DNA from: Nitrosomonas sp.
Lineage (GTDB): Bacteria; Pseudomonadota; Gammaproteobacteria; Burkholderiales; Nitrosomonadaceae
NCBI GenBank assembly: GCA_024282035.1
Contig: JAMWZR010000012.1
Span: 1 to 64,000, forward strand
Direction of reading: 5' to 3'
DNA: 64,000 bases
Shown: in pieces, positions 46,405 to 56,417 of the stretch
How the letters are laid out: each line of letters starts with the position of its first letter
Numbering within the stretch: position 1 is the first letter of the stretch
The notes under the pieces: model-generated
What the model was told of the DNA's origin: nothing
The model's input: the letters and a program-made list of their open reading frames with translations, nothing else
Database searches by the model: none
Program-made: the position numbers and the translations under genes

Positions 46405-47664
46405 ATGTCTGATCTGATCTGGATTCAATATATTGCCGCGGTATTATTTGCTCTAGCAGTAGTACATACTTTTTCGACCAAGTATTTTGAACATTTAGCA
46501 CACTTGCATCCTCGGCACGCCGGGATCTGGCATTTGCTGGGCGAAGTGGAAGTGGTGTTTGGTTTCTGGGCATTGATTCTCATGCTGTGCATCGTTGTCA
46601 TCGCTGGACAGTATGAAGCCATTACCTATCTGGAGTCACGAGATTTTACCGAACCCATGTTCGTGTTCGTCATCATGGTGATTGCCGGCACACGTCCCAT
46701 TCTGGAGTTTTCGGCTGCCACGGTCAGGTCTGTGGCCAAATGGCTACCGGTTAATTCGGGATTGGCCATGTATTTCTTGTTACTGTCTTTTGTTCCTTTA
46801 TTGGGCTCATTTATCACCGAGCCGGCTGCGATGACTTTGGCTGCCCTGATGTTGCGGGATACCTTGTTCGCCAAAGAGATTTCCACGCGTTTGAAATATG
46901 CAACTGTCGGTGTCTTGTTTGTCAATATTTCCATCGGTGGTACGTTGACTCCTTTTGCTGCCCCGCCGGTATTGATGGTGGCAGCCAAGTGGAATTGGGA
47001 TATCGTATTTATGCTAATGAATTTTGGCTGGAAATCCGCACTGGCCGTTATGCTCAATGCGCTAGCGGTTACCTGGATATTTCGTAAGGAACTGGATCAC
47101 ATGAAGCCGGAACAGGGGGAGAAAACAGCCAGTATGCCATTTCTCGTGGTGTTGATTCATTTAATTTTTCTAGTTCTGGTGGTGTTGCTAGCACATCATT
47201 CCGCGGCTTTTATGGGAATTTTTCTGTTCTTCCTCGGTTTTTCGACCGCATACCAGAAATTTCAGAATCCCTTGATTTTGCGGGAAGCACTGCTGGTGGC
47301 ATTTTTTCTGGCCGGACTCGTTGTGCTGGGTGGGCAGCAACAGTGGTGGTTGCAGCCGTTACTCATGAATATGGATGATCATGCGGTCTATTTCGGTGCC
47401 ACGGTGCTGACCGCAGTGACGGATAATGCAGCGTTGACGTATCTGGGTTCCCTGGTGGAAGGATTGAGTGAAGAATTCAAAGTGGCACTAGTGGCTGGAG
47501 CGGTTACTGGTGGGGGATTGACCGTCATTGCCAATGCTCCCAATCCAGCTGGTTTTGCGATACTCAAGCATCAGTTTACAGACCAGTCGATCCATCCGCT
47601 TGGATTATTGATTGCTGCGCTTCCACCTACATTAGTGGCAATTGTGGCATTCCGTTTGTTGTGA
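46405..47664 (+). CDS. Putative Na+/H+ antiporter (Na_H_antiport_3 family)
   Basis: A 419-residue inner-membrane protein with about eleven hydrophobic segments. Conserved-looking membrane motifs include GGTLTPFAAPPVLMVAAKWNW and VTDNAALTYLGSL, with GGGLTVIANAPNPAG near the end, as in the Na+/H+ antiporter 3 family of the ion transporter superfamily. The ATG at 46405 is the only good start. No operon partner. The ion is by family only. Confidence 0.84.
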   Translation: MSDLIWIQYIAAVLFALAVVHTFSTKYFEHLAHLHPRHAGIWHLLGEVEVVFGFWALILMLCIVVIAGQYEAITYLESRDFTEPMFVFVIMVIAGTRPILEFSAATVRSVAKWLPVNSGLAMYFLLLSFVPLLGSFITEPAAMTLAALMLRDTLFAKEISTRLKYATVGVLFVNISIGGTLTPFAAPPVLMVAAKWNWDIVFMLMNFGWKSALAVMLNALAVTWIFRKELDHMKPEQGEKTASMPFLVVLIHLIFLVLVVLLAHHSAAFMGIFLFFLGFSTAYQKFQNPLILREALLVAFFLAGLVVLGGQQQWWLQPLLMNMDDHAVYFGATVLTAVTDNAALTYLGSLVEGLSEEFKVALVAGAVTGGGLTVIANAPNPAGFAILKHQFTDQSIHPLGLLIAALPPTLVAIVAFRLL

Positions 47665-47694
47665 TCAGATGTAAGAATCAACAACAGAGCATTC

Positions 47695-47735
47695 GATAAG
47701 CCGAATTGAAATATAAATTCCAATCCGGATTTATC
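47695..47735. terminator. Imperfect inverted repeat between convergent genes
   Basis: GATAAGCCGAATTGAAAT and its near-complement AATTCCAATCCGGATTTATC face each other around a short AT loop, between the antiporter stop (47664) and the pump permease stop (47737). Likely a bidirectional transcription stop. Confidence 0.5.
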
Positions 47736-47736
47736 G

Positions 47737-50700
47737 TTACACTTTTTGGTTGAGATTCTCAGTCATATCTTCTGTTGGAAGCGTTGTCGGTTCTAGTTCA
47801 GGATTAGCATTTTTGGGCATATCGTCAAACCAGCGATAAAGCATAGGCATTACAATCATGGTCATCATCGTTGCCGTGATTAATCCACAGATGACGACAA
47901 TGGCGAGCGGTTTTTGTACTTCAGAGCCTAAGCCCGATGCAGTCAAGAATGGTGCAAGGCCAAGAACAGTAGTGCCAGCCGTCATCATGACAGGACGAAA
48001 GCGTTGTGTGCAGGCTTGCCTGACGGCATCCTCTATGCTCAATCCTTTCTCACGGAGTTCACGAACAAATGAAATGAGCACGACACCATTCAGGATCGAT
48101 GTACCCCAGACTGCAATAAATCCGACTGAAGCAGGCACCGAAAGATATTCACCGGTAATAAAGAGTCCCACGACACCACCCACTGAAGCAAAAGGGAGTG
48201 CCAAGTAGATCAGTGTTGCCATTTTGACAGAGCTAAACAACATGAAAAGCAGGAAGAAAATGGCTGCCAAGGTAATTGGCACGATAATGGAGAGTGTTGC
48301 CATGGCGCGTTCCATGTTTTCAAATTGTCCACCCCAGACAAAATAGTATCCCGGTGGAAGTTTGATTTCTTTGGCAGTACGGGCCTTGAGTTCATCGACA
48401 AATCCGCCAAGATCGCGTTGATGGACATTGGCGCCGACAACGACGCGGCGTTTGGCAAATTCACGTGAAACAATCGCTGGACCATCGATGACTTTGATGT
48501 CTGCAACAGCACTGAGCGGAATCAGCATGCCACCTTTGGCTTTGCCAGCGATCGCAGCACTGTTGGCCGGTCTAAGTAGTAGATCCTTGATGGCTTCAAC
48601 ATCATCACGGTATTTTTCCGGGAACCGTAATAACAAGGTAAACCTGCGTTCACCTTCAAATACCTGAGTGACCGCTTTGCCTCCAACGGCTGTCGCAATT
48701 AATTCATTGACATCGGAAACATTCAATCCGTGGCGTGCGATGGCATGACGGTCAATATTGATCGTCAACTCCTGCTGTCCGGATAGGCGCTCGATACGAA
48801 TATCTCTGGCTCCCTGAGTGGATTTCACTATACGTGCTACTTGCTCTGAAAGTTTGCGCAATTCTTCCAGATCATCGCCAAAGATTTTAATTGCAACCTG
48901 GGATCGCACACCCGTTACCATTTCATCAACACGCTGCGCAATCGGTTGCGATAAGATAATACTCACACCGGCCAATCCAGCGAGGGCTTTACGCATGTCT
49001 TCTTCGATTTCCTGCTGGGTTCGGCCCGAACTCACTAAATCGAGATCGGCAATAGGATCGGATTCGTTCTGCGATGCCGGATCTGCAGGCGACTCTCCGC
49101 GGCCAAGTTTGGATACGACTGATTTGACTCCGGGAATGGCCGAGATCAGTTTCATGGCCTCGGTTTCGATTTTGATGGCTTCTTCCAGAGAGATGGAAGG
49201 GGCACGAATAATGACCGGGGTGATGGCACCTTCTTTCATGATAGGAATAAAAGACTTGCCAAGGAAAGGAAACAAAGCGAATGCCGAAATCAAAGCACCA
49301 ATGGCAATGACCATGGTTTTTTTCTGATTTCCCATGGCCAAATTGAAAATACGCAAGTAGCCATTTTTGAGTACAGCAACGATTTTCGTATCCTGTTCGC
49401 TGCCACCTTTTAACAAGTAATCACTCAGAACCGGGGAAAGCAGTACCGATACGATCAATGCAATCAGTAAAGCTATGGCGATGGTAATGGCCAATGGACT
49501 GAATGTCTTTCCTTCCATGCCTTCCAGTGTCATCAATGGCAGGAAAACCAAAATCGTAACGAAAACACCAAAAATGACCGGTGTACCGACTTCCGCAACA
49601 GCATCGACAATGACGTTGAATTTGGATTTCCCGGTTCCTTGTGCTTCACCCATACGTTGATAAATGTTCTCAACCACCACGACGGTTGGGTCCACCATCA
49701 TGCCTAAAGCGATCGTCAACCCGCCCAGAGACATGAGATTGGCAGGCATGCCGTAATGATTCATGACCAGAAATGTAACCAAGGGGGTGATAATCAAGGT
49801 AAAACACACCACGATACTGGTACGAATAGTGCCGAGGAAGATGGAGAGTACGATAATTACCAGAATCAGTGACTCGATCAGAGTACTTTGTACTGTTGAT
49901 AATGCCGCATCAACCAAGTCTGTCCGGTCATAAAATGGGACGATCTGTAAACCATCGGGTAGTAATCCGCGCTCATTGATTTCTGCAACCCTTTCCTTAA
50001 CTCTTCCGACAATTTCCTTGGCATTGCCACCGCGCAACATCATGACGATACCTGACACAGCTTCGGTATGGCCATTCTTGATACTAGCGCCTTGACGCAC
50101 TTCACCGCCGAAAGTCACTTCCGCAACATCACGGACGTAGATCGGTACACCATCCATTTCCTGCAAAACAATGTTACGAATGTCCTCCAAAGTGGCAATC
50201 AGGCCGACACCACGGATTAAGTATTGCTCATAGTGCAACGACAAGATATTGCCGCTGGCATTGGCGTTGTTGCTGGCCAGCGCACGGTCAACTTCCGTTA
50301 ATGTGAGATCGTAATGGCGCAATTTGTTGGGGTCGACATAGACCTGATATTCCTTGACATGACCGCCGATCGAATTGATCTCGGCTACACCCCGAATTGA
50401 GCGCAGCATGGGACGTACAACCCAATCTTGTACTGTGCGTCGGGTCATCAGTTCTTCCGTGGTTAAGGCGCGTTTACCATCATCGGGATGCTCGATGGTG
50501 TATTGATACACCTCACCCAAGCCCGTAGATACCGGTCCCAAAACCGGGGTGATGCCGGGAATCAAACGTGGAGTGACATCGATGATGCGCTCCATGACCA
50601 GTTGACGTGCAAAGTAGACATCGGTTTTGTCAGTGAACACCAGTGTAATCAATGACAGACCGCTTTTGTTCATCGAGCGCATTTCCACCAGACCCGGTAG

Positions 50701-50925
50701 GCCGGTCATGGCAATCTCTACAGGTACCGTTACCAACCGTTCCATTTCTTCAGGGCTGCGACCTATGGCGACCGTAGCGACCTGAACTTGAATGTTGGTA
50801 ACATCTGGAAAGGCGTCAACGGAAAGATTCTTTGCCGCAAAGCCTCCCGCAATACAGAGAGTCAATCCTATGATGAGGACTAGCAATCGTTGCTTGAGCA
50901 TTGTGCGGACAATGGCTGCCATCAT
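47737..50925 (-). CDS. Heavy-metal efflux RND permease (CzcA/CusA family)
   Basis: A 1062-residue inner-membrane pump of the HME-RND family. The N-terminal FAAKNLSVDAFPDVTNIQVQ is diagnostic of the family. The TM4 motif LGMMVDPTVVVVENI carries the acidic residues of the proton path, and SFIPIMKEGAI and RVDEMVTGVRSQVAIKIFG follow the CzcA pattern. Adaptor and outer-membrane genes precede it on the same strand (six bases, then an ATGA overlap), completing a CBA pump. The metal cannot be decided: the CusA methionine cluster is not obvious, so zinc, cobalt, nickel or copper all remain possible. Confidence 0.91.
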   Translation of the reverse strand: MMAAIVRTMLKQRLLVLIIGLTLCIAGGFAAKNLSVDAFPDVTNIQVQVATVAIGRSPEEMERLVTVPVEIAMTGLPGLVEMRSMNKSGLSLITLVFTDKTDVYFARQLVMERIIDVTPRLIPGITPVLGPVSTGLGEVYQYTIEHPDDGKRALTTEELMTRRTVQDWVVRPMLRSIRGVAEINSIGGHVKEYQVYVDPNKLRHYDLTLTEVDRALASNNANASGNILSLHYEQYLIRGVGLIATLEDIRNIVLQEMDGVPIYVRDVAEVTFGGEVRQGASIKNGHTEAVSGIVMMLRGGNAKEIVGRVKERVAEINERGLLPDGLQIVPFYDRTDLVDAALSTVQSTLIESLILVIIVLSIFLGTIRTSIVVCFTLIITPLVTFLVMNHYGMPANLMSLGGLTIALGMMVDPTVVVVENIYQRMGEAQGTGKSKFNVIVDAVAEVGTPVIFGVFVTILVFLPLMTLEGMEGKTFSPLAITIAIALLIALIVSVLLSPVLSDYLLKGGSEQDTKIVAVLKNGYLRIFNLAMGNQKKTMVIAIGALISAFALFPFLGKSFIPIMKEGAITPVIIRAPSISLEEAIKIETEAMKLISAIPGVKSVVSKLGRGESPADPASQNESDPIADLDLVSSGRTQQEIEEDMRKALAGLAGVSIILSQPIAQRVDEMVTGVRSQVAIKIFGDDLEELRKLSEQVARIVKSTQGARDIRIERLSGQQELTINIDRHAIARHGLNVSDVNELIATAVGGKAVTQVFEGERRFTLLLRFPEKYRDDVEAIKDLLLRPANSAAIAGKAKGGMLIPLSAVADIKVIDGPAIVSREFAKRRVVVGANVHQRDLGGFVDELKARTAKEIKLPPGYYFVWGGQFENMERAMATLSIIVPITLAAIFFLLFMLFSSVKMATLIYLALPFASVGGVVGLFITGEYLSVPASVGFIAVWGTSILNGVVLISFVRELREKGLSIEDAVRQACTQRFRPVMMTAGTTVLGLAPFLTASGLGSEVQKPLAIVVICGLITATMMTMIVMPMLYRWFDDMPKNANPELEPTTLPTEDMTENLNQKV

Positions 50926-50931
50926 GATTGA

Positions 50932-52101
50932 TTACTCCAATTCAGCAAGCTTGCGCTCGCTATCCAAGTGAAATGCACTTTCCATAACAATCTGTTGATC
51001 CATGGTTAAACCACTTAGTACTGGCCTGAAGCCTGCCACTTCGGGTCCTAATTCGACTGGAACACGTTGAAAACGATCGGCTGCTTGCATAACGAATACA
51101 TAATCCTGATTGAGTTCGCGCACTACGGCAGATTCGGGAACGACCAGGGATTTGTGTTGAGGATCGGTAATGTGCATATTGGCTAACATATCCGGTTTAA
51201 GTCTTCTATCATGGTTTTCAACTGATACCCTCGTCATGACCGTGCGAGTCAGTCGGTTGACAGTATCCGACACAAAAATGATCACGCCATCCAGATTTAG
51301 ATTGCCTATGGCCGGAACATTGATTTCAACATGCTGTCCCAGCTTGACATCGCGTGCAATCTGCTCGGGCACATCGCCAACGAGCCAAACTAGTGATAAG
51401 TCGGCGACTTGAAAGAGTGGATCGGATGGCTGCACAACCTGCCCAACGATGACTTTGCGATCAATGATATAACCTTCTCTGGATGCCCGAATATCGAGCC
51501 AAGGTAAAATCTTTCCGTTCTTGATGATTTGCTTCAGGTCCGTATCGCTCATACCGAAAAGCTTTAACTGATCGATTGCAGCAGCCAGTTCGGCTCTGGC
51601 GATTTCCAGTTCGGATTGTCGGCGTTCCACTTCCGCTAGCGGTATGGCATCGGCTTCCAACAATTGACGTGCACGATCCGCAGCTTTTTGCGTTACTTGT
51701 ACTCGCGATGAAGCACGCAAATAGGCGAGTTGCGACTGCGTGAGATCGGGACTGGTAATACGGGCGAGACGATCACCTTCTTTGACGTAATCTCCCAAGA
51801 TAACAAAGAGCTGGGTGATTCGTCCGGTAACATAGGAACCAATCTGAGCTGTCCGTTCTTCATCTACTTGAACCCGGCTGGGGACAAGTATCTTGTCGGC
51901 CAGATCAACCAAAGCGGGTTGCCCAATTTTTAATCGTTGTGCAAGCTCGGGTCTAACGGTAATGCTATTGATATCGCGTTCTTCGGCAGGATTCGTTTGG
52001 CTAGTTTTGTTATCATTCGAATCAGTGGACTCGGTTTTGCTGCATCCGATCAGAGTCAACAAAATGACAATGGCTGCACCGAAAGAAAAATAAAATTTCA
52101 T
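50932..52101 (-). CDS. Heavy-metal efflux adaptor (CzcB/CusB family) lipoprotein
   Basis: A 389-residue membrane fusion protein. Lipobox LIGC near residue 20 indicates lipid anchoring. The lipoyl/barrel-sandwich part with GSYVTGRITQLFVILGDYV, then KEGDRLARI, an alpha-hairpin (about 115-170) and beta-barrel domains follow. No histidine-rich metal-binding head as in some CzcB proteins. It sits between the outer-membrane gene (overlap 52098-52101) and the permease gene. Confidence 0.9.
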   Translation of the reverse strand: MKFYFSFGAAIVILLTLIGCSKTESTDSNDNKTSQTNPAEERDINSITVRPELAQRLKIGQPALVDLADKILVPSRVQVDEERTAQIGSYVTGRITQLFVILGDYVKEGDRLARITSPDLTQSQLAYLRASSRVQVTQKAADRARQLLEADAIPLAEVERRQSELEIARAELAAAIDQLKLFGMSDTDLKQIIKNGKILPWLDIRASREGYIIDRKVIVGQVVQPSDPLFQVADLSLVWLVGDVPEQIARDVKLGQHVEINVPAIGNLNLDGVIIFVSDTVNRLTRTVMTRVSVENHDRRLKPDMLANMHITDPQHKSLVVPESAVVRELNQDYVFVMQAADRFQRVPVELGPEVAGFRPVLSGLTMDQQIVMESAFHLDSERKLAELE

Positions 52102-53363
52102 TCTACGATTAACTCCTTGGGATAGTGGGCGCGGAGGCGGTCAATTTCGGCGGCAGCCGATTGCAGATCAAAGCGTGCTTGCAGCGAATCCCCCAGGATG
52201 CCACGGAGTATACGCTGTGTATCGAGAAATTCGATCAGCCCTCGTTCACCGAAACGATAGGCAGCTTGTGCTACCTTTACTGCATTTTCGGCTTCCTTGA
52301 TTAATCCGCCTTCGAACATATCGACACGACGCTGGGCAATTTGTAGCGCTTGCCATGCAGATTCCAGCAACTGGCCGATTTCATACCGGCGAAATTCGAG
52401 GGTATCCCGGATACGTGCGGAGTCATAAATGGCAGTGTCGATTTCACCGCGGCGCTGGTAGAAAATTGGAATTCTCACACTCATGCCAGCAATATTGGAC
52501 GTGAACTGAGCATCCTGATAATTGGTGTAGAGTACGTTCAGGGACGGCAGCACAGAAGCCTTTTCCTGGCTGATACGCTGGTTTGCGCGTTCCTGTTCAG
52601 CCTGCAGACGCATGACATCTGGATTGGATGCCGGTACTTCCTGTCGCAATGTTTCCAGTGCAGGCAGGTTGACTGGATCTTTCAGAGAAGCATTGATTTC
52701 GAAACGCGCTGGCAACGCTCCAGCTGTTAATTGCATCAGCGCGATACGGGCGCGTTCCACTGTCAATTGTGCGGCTTCCTTGCGATTGGCTGCACTCTGC
52801 ACTTCGGTATCTGCACGAATCAGCTCAAAACGGGCGACTTCGCCTTTTTCAACGTTGGCGGCGATACGTCGCCTGGCATCGTTCAGTAAGTCGTATATGC
52901 TCTGCTCCATGTTGGCCTGTTCTTGCCGCAACAATAATTCATAAGCGCGTACCCGCAATTGTGCAGCCAGGTCAGCGCGTACCTGATCAAAGCCGGCACG
53001 ACTGGCTTCCACTGCTGCTTCCGAAGCATTGATACGTGCACTGCGCATGAATGGGTTTTCAATGGCCTGGTTGACGGTGACTGAGCGCTGCATGGAAGTG
53101 GGTCCCGTAACACTGAGGGCATAACGATTGCTATCGGGGCCTGCAGTGACGGTCACTTCCGGATTAAGAAATGCAGAGGCAGCAACGACACCTGCTTTGG
53201 CCATGTCGACTTGAGAACGCGCGGCCATCACGAGGCCATTAGCCTGTAAACCGGTTCTTTGCAACTCTTCGATATTGAGTCGGGTAACTTGTTGACTGAA
53301 AGTGGGTGCAGCAAGAATCAGTCCTAGAAACAATAGCAGGGAGCGGAATATAAAAAATGGCAT
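52098..53363 (-). CDS. Heavy-metal efflux outer-membrane channel (CzcC/TolC family)
   Basis: A 421-residue TolC-type channel. The ATG at 53363 gives a signal peptide (MPFFIFRSLLLFLGLILAAP, ending FS); a TTG four codons upstream is weaker. Two OEP repeats: LQANGLVMAARSQVDMAKAG in the first and EVPASNPDVMRLQAEQERAN in the second. First gene of the three-gene pump operon. A 257-base gap separates it from the divergent di-haem cytochrome gene. Confidence 0.9.
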   Translation of the reverse strand: MPFFIFRSLLLFLGLILAAPTFSQQVTRLNIEELQRTGLQANGLVMAARSQVDMAKAGVVAASAFLNPEVTVTAGPDSNRYALSVTGPTSMQRSVTVNQAIENPFMRSARINASEAAVEASRAGFDQVRADLAAQLRVRAYELLLRQEQANMEQSIYDLLNDARRRIAANVEKGEVARFELIRADTEVQSAANRKEAAQLTVERARIALMQLTAGALPARFEINASLKDPVNLPALETLRQEVPASNPDVMRLQAEQERANQRISQEKASVLPSLNVLYTNYQDAQFTSNIAGMSVRIPIFYQRRGEIDTAIYDSARIRDTLEFRRYEIGQLLESAWQALQIAQRRVDMFEGGLIKEAENAVKVAQAAYRFGERGLIEFLDTQRILRGILGDSLQARFDLQSAAAEIDRLRAHYPKELIVE

Positions 53364-53620
53364 GACAGTTTCCAAATTTGATAAGTCTATTCTTCACATT
53401 TTTTTCACATGAAATGACTGGATTTATCTTATAACATATTTTGATTTAAGCAATTCAGATTAACATGGATGAGAAGTAGGGTTTTTAGCGTTCTGATTTA
53501 TTTAATCGTGATACTTGATCTTGGCGGCAAGTTTAGCAGAAGGAAACTGAATTTCGGCTGAACGAAGAATCAGAAAATTGAAGTCGGAAATTTTATTTTC
53601 GGGAAAAGGTAGAATTGCAT

Positions 53621-55696
53621 ATGCGGATGTCATTTTTTTCTCGCCTTGCACACAAATTGCGTATCGCAATCGTGATGAGTGCTGGATTATTAATAGTATG
53701 GGGATTGGCTGGTGCGATTTCACATTGGTATGAGCTTCGTGACAATGATCCTGATCGCGGTGCCATAACGAGTGGCATCGACGCCTGGAATAACCAATTT
53801 CTCAGCGTCCTGTATCTGGATCAAGGCTGGTCTGAAGCTGATAGTTTGTGGTTTTACAATACGTCACAGGGCTCCAACCTGTTGCCCTATAGTTTTTTTC
53901 TGGAGTTGGAACAGTCGCGAACCACAGCCTTGTTTCGTAGCAACGAAAACATAAGCCGTTATGGGTACCTGCCACAACGCGCCACGATCAGCAATCCTGA
54001 CGGTCTTCCAGTTGGCATGGTGCGTGATGAGTATCGCGGTAAATCATACATGGGACTGACATGTGCCGCCTGTCATACTGCCCAGATCCACTATCAGGGC
54101 ACGGCAATTCGTATTGATGGTGGGCCAGCCGGTGCGGATATGGAAACTTTCATGCAGGAACTGGCTGAGACTCTCCAAACTACGCTTCTGGAACCTGAGA
54201 AACAGCAGCGTTTTATTGCCAGTGTGCTGAAACGGGGCGAATATGCATCAGCGGATGAAGTATTGCGTGATTTGGCAAGGTTCGCGCAACGCATCAAGAC
54301 GTATACCGTCATCAATTCACCGCGGGATAGCCGTCGGCCCATGACACATTATGGTTTTGCACGACTCGATGCGTTCGGACGCATATACAATCGTGTGCTG
54401 GAGCATGTAATGAGTGCGCGGCAAATGCGGATATTGCTGTCAGAGAATCTTTCAGCCGCTGAACTGGATCGTGTTCTGGCAGATGTCGAACCGATTCTGA
54501 CCAGCACGGACCGTGACCATATTTTGGAGCGAATTCAGACCTTGCTCACAGATGAACAGCTCATCGAGTTGCGTAACCGAATATACAACCCAGCCGATGC
54601 ACCGGTGAGTTATCCATTTTTATGGGATGTGCCGCAGCATGACTACATTCAGTGGAATGGCAGGGTGAATAACAGCGGCCTGGGGCCAATGGCGCGTAAC
54701 GCAGGTCAGGTCATTGGGGTGTTTGCCACACTTGACTGGCAGGAAAAGGATGGTTTTACCTTATCTGCTGTGCTGGGCGGGCAGGGATTTGGCTCCAGAT
54801 ATATCGATTTTCAGTCATCCATCGATATTCGCAATTTGCGCCGTGTGGAGAATCATTTGCGTAAATTGACATCGCCGCAGTGGCCGCAGCAGATACTTCC
54901 CACACTTGATAAATCGAGAAGCCTGGCGGGCGCCCGGTTATACGCAAAATATTGCGCAGATTGCCATGCATTGATTAATCGGGACGATCCAGATCGTCGT
55001 GTCGTGGCAAAAATGATTGAGGTATCTTCGGTGGCAACCGATTCCAAAATGACTGAAAACAGTCGTTTCTTCAGTGGTTTTAGCGGGATTCTGCGTAATC
55101 AGTATGTTGGCACCGGAGCAGGGTATTTATTATTGGGAGACCAAGCTCCAGTTGTGGCTTTACTCAGTACTGCAACGCGTAATGTGGTGACGAGTCCCGA
55201 TCCGGACAAATGGTTTATACGGCGCTGGCTGGAACGATCGTATGATTTTGCCTATACCTTTCTGGATAATGAAGTGCAACCCTCGCTCAAGGCAGGTTAT
55301 TACGATCCGGATACTACCGTGGATCCCTATGCCTCGGTCCTGGCCTACAAAGCCAGACCATTGAACGGTATCTGGGCCACCGCGCCCTATTTGCACAATG
55401 GTTCCGTGCCGACATTATACGATTTGCTGCTGCCCAAAAAGCGACTAGGGGATCCCGAGGAAGGGGAATATCGTCCTGATGAATTTAGGGTGGGCTCGAG
55501 GGAGTTTGATGCTGATAAGGTGGGTTTTAAATCGTCTGGTTATGATGGTTTCTTGTTTCGAACCAGTATATGGGGAAATCACAATACTGGTCATGAATAT
55601 GCATCAGGTCGAACACCTTTGCCCGATGGCACGATATTACCTGCGCTGAACAAGGAACAACGTCTGGATCTGCTGGAATATCTCAAGACACTGTAA
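53621..55696 (+). CDS. RoxA/CCP-related di-haem cytochrome c
   Basis: A 691-residue exported cytochrome. A signal-anchor-like segment (about 14-36) leads into a large domain with two haem-binding motifs, CAACH (148-152) and CADCH (about 443-447). The ending region IWATAPYLHNGSVPTLYDLL is typical of the di-haem peroxidase/MauG/RoxA superfamily. Size and the wide separation of the haems resemble RoxA-type oxygenases (about 70 kDa) more than the 35-kDa CcpA peroxidases. The substrate is unknown. An upstream TTG at 53615 is an alternative start. It is divergent from the metal-efflux operon. Confidence 0.85.
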   Translation: MRMSFFSRLAHKLRIAIVMSAGLLIVWGLAGAISHWYELRDNDPDRGAITSGIDAWNNQFLSVLYLDQGWSEADSLWFYNTSQGSNLLPYSFFLELEQSRTTALFRSNENISRYGYLPQRATISNPDGLPVGMVRDEYRGKSYMGLTCAACHTAQIHYQGTAIRIDGGPAGADMETFMQELAETLQTTLLEPEKQQRFIASVLKRGEYASADEVLRDLARFAQRIKTYTVINSPRDSRRPMTHYGFARLDAFGRIYNRVLEHVMSARQMRILLSENLSAAELDRVLADVEPILTSTDRDHILERIQTLLTDEQLIELRNRIYNPADAPVSYPFLWDVPQHDYIQWNGRVNNSGLGPMARNAGQVIGVFATLDWQEKDGFTLSAVLGGQGFGSRYIDFQSSIDIRNLRRVENHLRKLTSPQWPQQILPTLDKSRSLAGARLYAKYCADCHALINRDDPDRRVVAKMIEVSSVATDSKMTENSRFFSGFSGILRNQYVGTGAGYLLLGDQAPVVALLSTATRNVVTSPDPDKWFIRRWLERSYDFAYTFLDNEVQPSLKAGYYDPDTTVDPYASVLAYKARPLNGIWATAPYLHNGSVPTLYDLLLPKKRLGDPEEGEYRPDEFRVGSREFDADKVGFKSSGYDGFLFRTSIWGNHNTGHEYASGRTPLPDGTILPALNKEQRLDLLEYLKTL

Positions 55697-55778
55697 CTTT
55701 GCGCATGCCCATCAGCGTTGCGGATTAGGGCAATTGACGATGAATTGTTGCGAAGTGGTTGTTGGTTTGTGCGGAAAC

Positions 55779-56171
55779 TCAAGCCGCAGTTGATTCGTGT
55801 GCAGGAGGTGATATTTCCTCTGGGGGTGCAAATCCACTCAAATGGATAACCTTACCCAGTGGAATCAGTTTAAGCCGGTTTGTGCGTGCGAAATTCATGA
55901 TGAATTGATAAGCGTCTGGATTGATGTGTTCGAGTGCCGAAATTACCCTTACACCTACCTGACCGCTATGCATGACAGGCTGAGCATATTCGGAATAGAC
56001 CCAGCGTTTCTGGCAATCATGGCACGCCAGTATGCCACACAACCGCTCAGTCCAGTCGCTGGGTCTGAATGTGCGCCCTTCTGGCGTCACACCCAGAATC
56101 AACCAGGCATCAGATTGCATGTCCATGATCCATTTTCGTGATCTGTTCAGTGGGGGCATACTCTGAGCCAC
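55779..56171 (-). CDS. DUF3579 family protein
   Basis: A small cytosolic protein common in betaproteobacteria. The core is clear: WLILGVTPEGRTFRPSDWTE, then RLCGILACHDCQKRWVYSEY and a LEHINPDAYQFIMNFARTNRL segment. CxxxCHDC-like cysteines could bind a metal. The start is unclear: GTG at 56171, ATG at 56159 or ATG at 56126 (MDMQSDAW) are all in frame, and the last gives a length near the family norm. The function is unknown. Confidence 0.85.
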   Translation of the reverse strand: MAQSMPPLNRSRKWIMDMQSDAWLILGVTPEGRTFRPSDWTERLCGILACHDCQKRWVYSEYAQPVMHSGQVGVRVISALEHINPDAYQFIMNFARTNRLKLIPLGKVIHLSGFAPPEEISPPAHESTAA

Positions 56172-56417
56172 ACAAACGAGCCCGGCGGGTATTGAATTTG
56201 CTGTTCCAGAAATTCATCATGGATTTTCCTCTTTTAATCAGAAATTTTTTATATCGGCGTACTGAGGAATAACTGGAGGGTGACCATACGATCCAAATGG
56301 AATTAATTGCTGTAGGTGAAATCTGATTGGGAAGAACCCGTAAAGCTGAGTATGATGCTCATATTGGGAGTCAATATGCTGTTGGTGGATTATTTTTTCG
56401 CAGTGAGAAGAAATCGG

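Noticed and set aside
47737..53363. Calling the CBA pump specifically copper (Cus) or zinc/cobalt (Czc)
   Set aside because: No clear methionine cluster, histidine-rich adaptor head or CusF gene is present, so the metal is left open.
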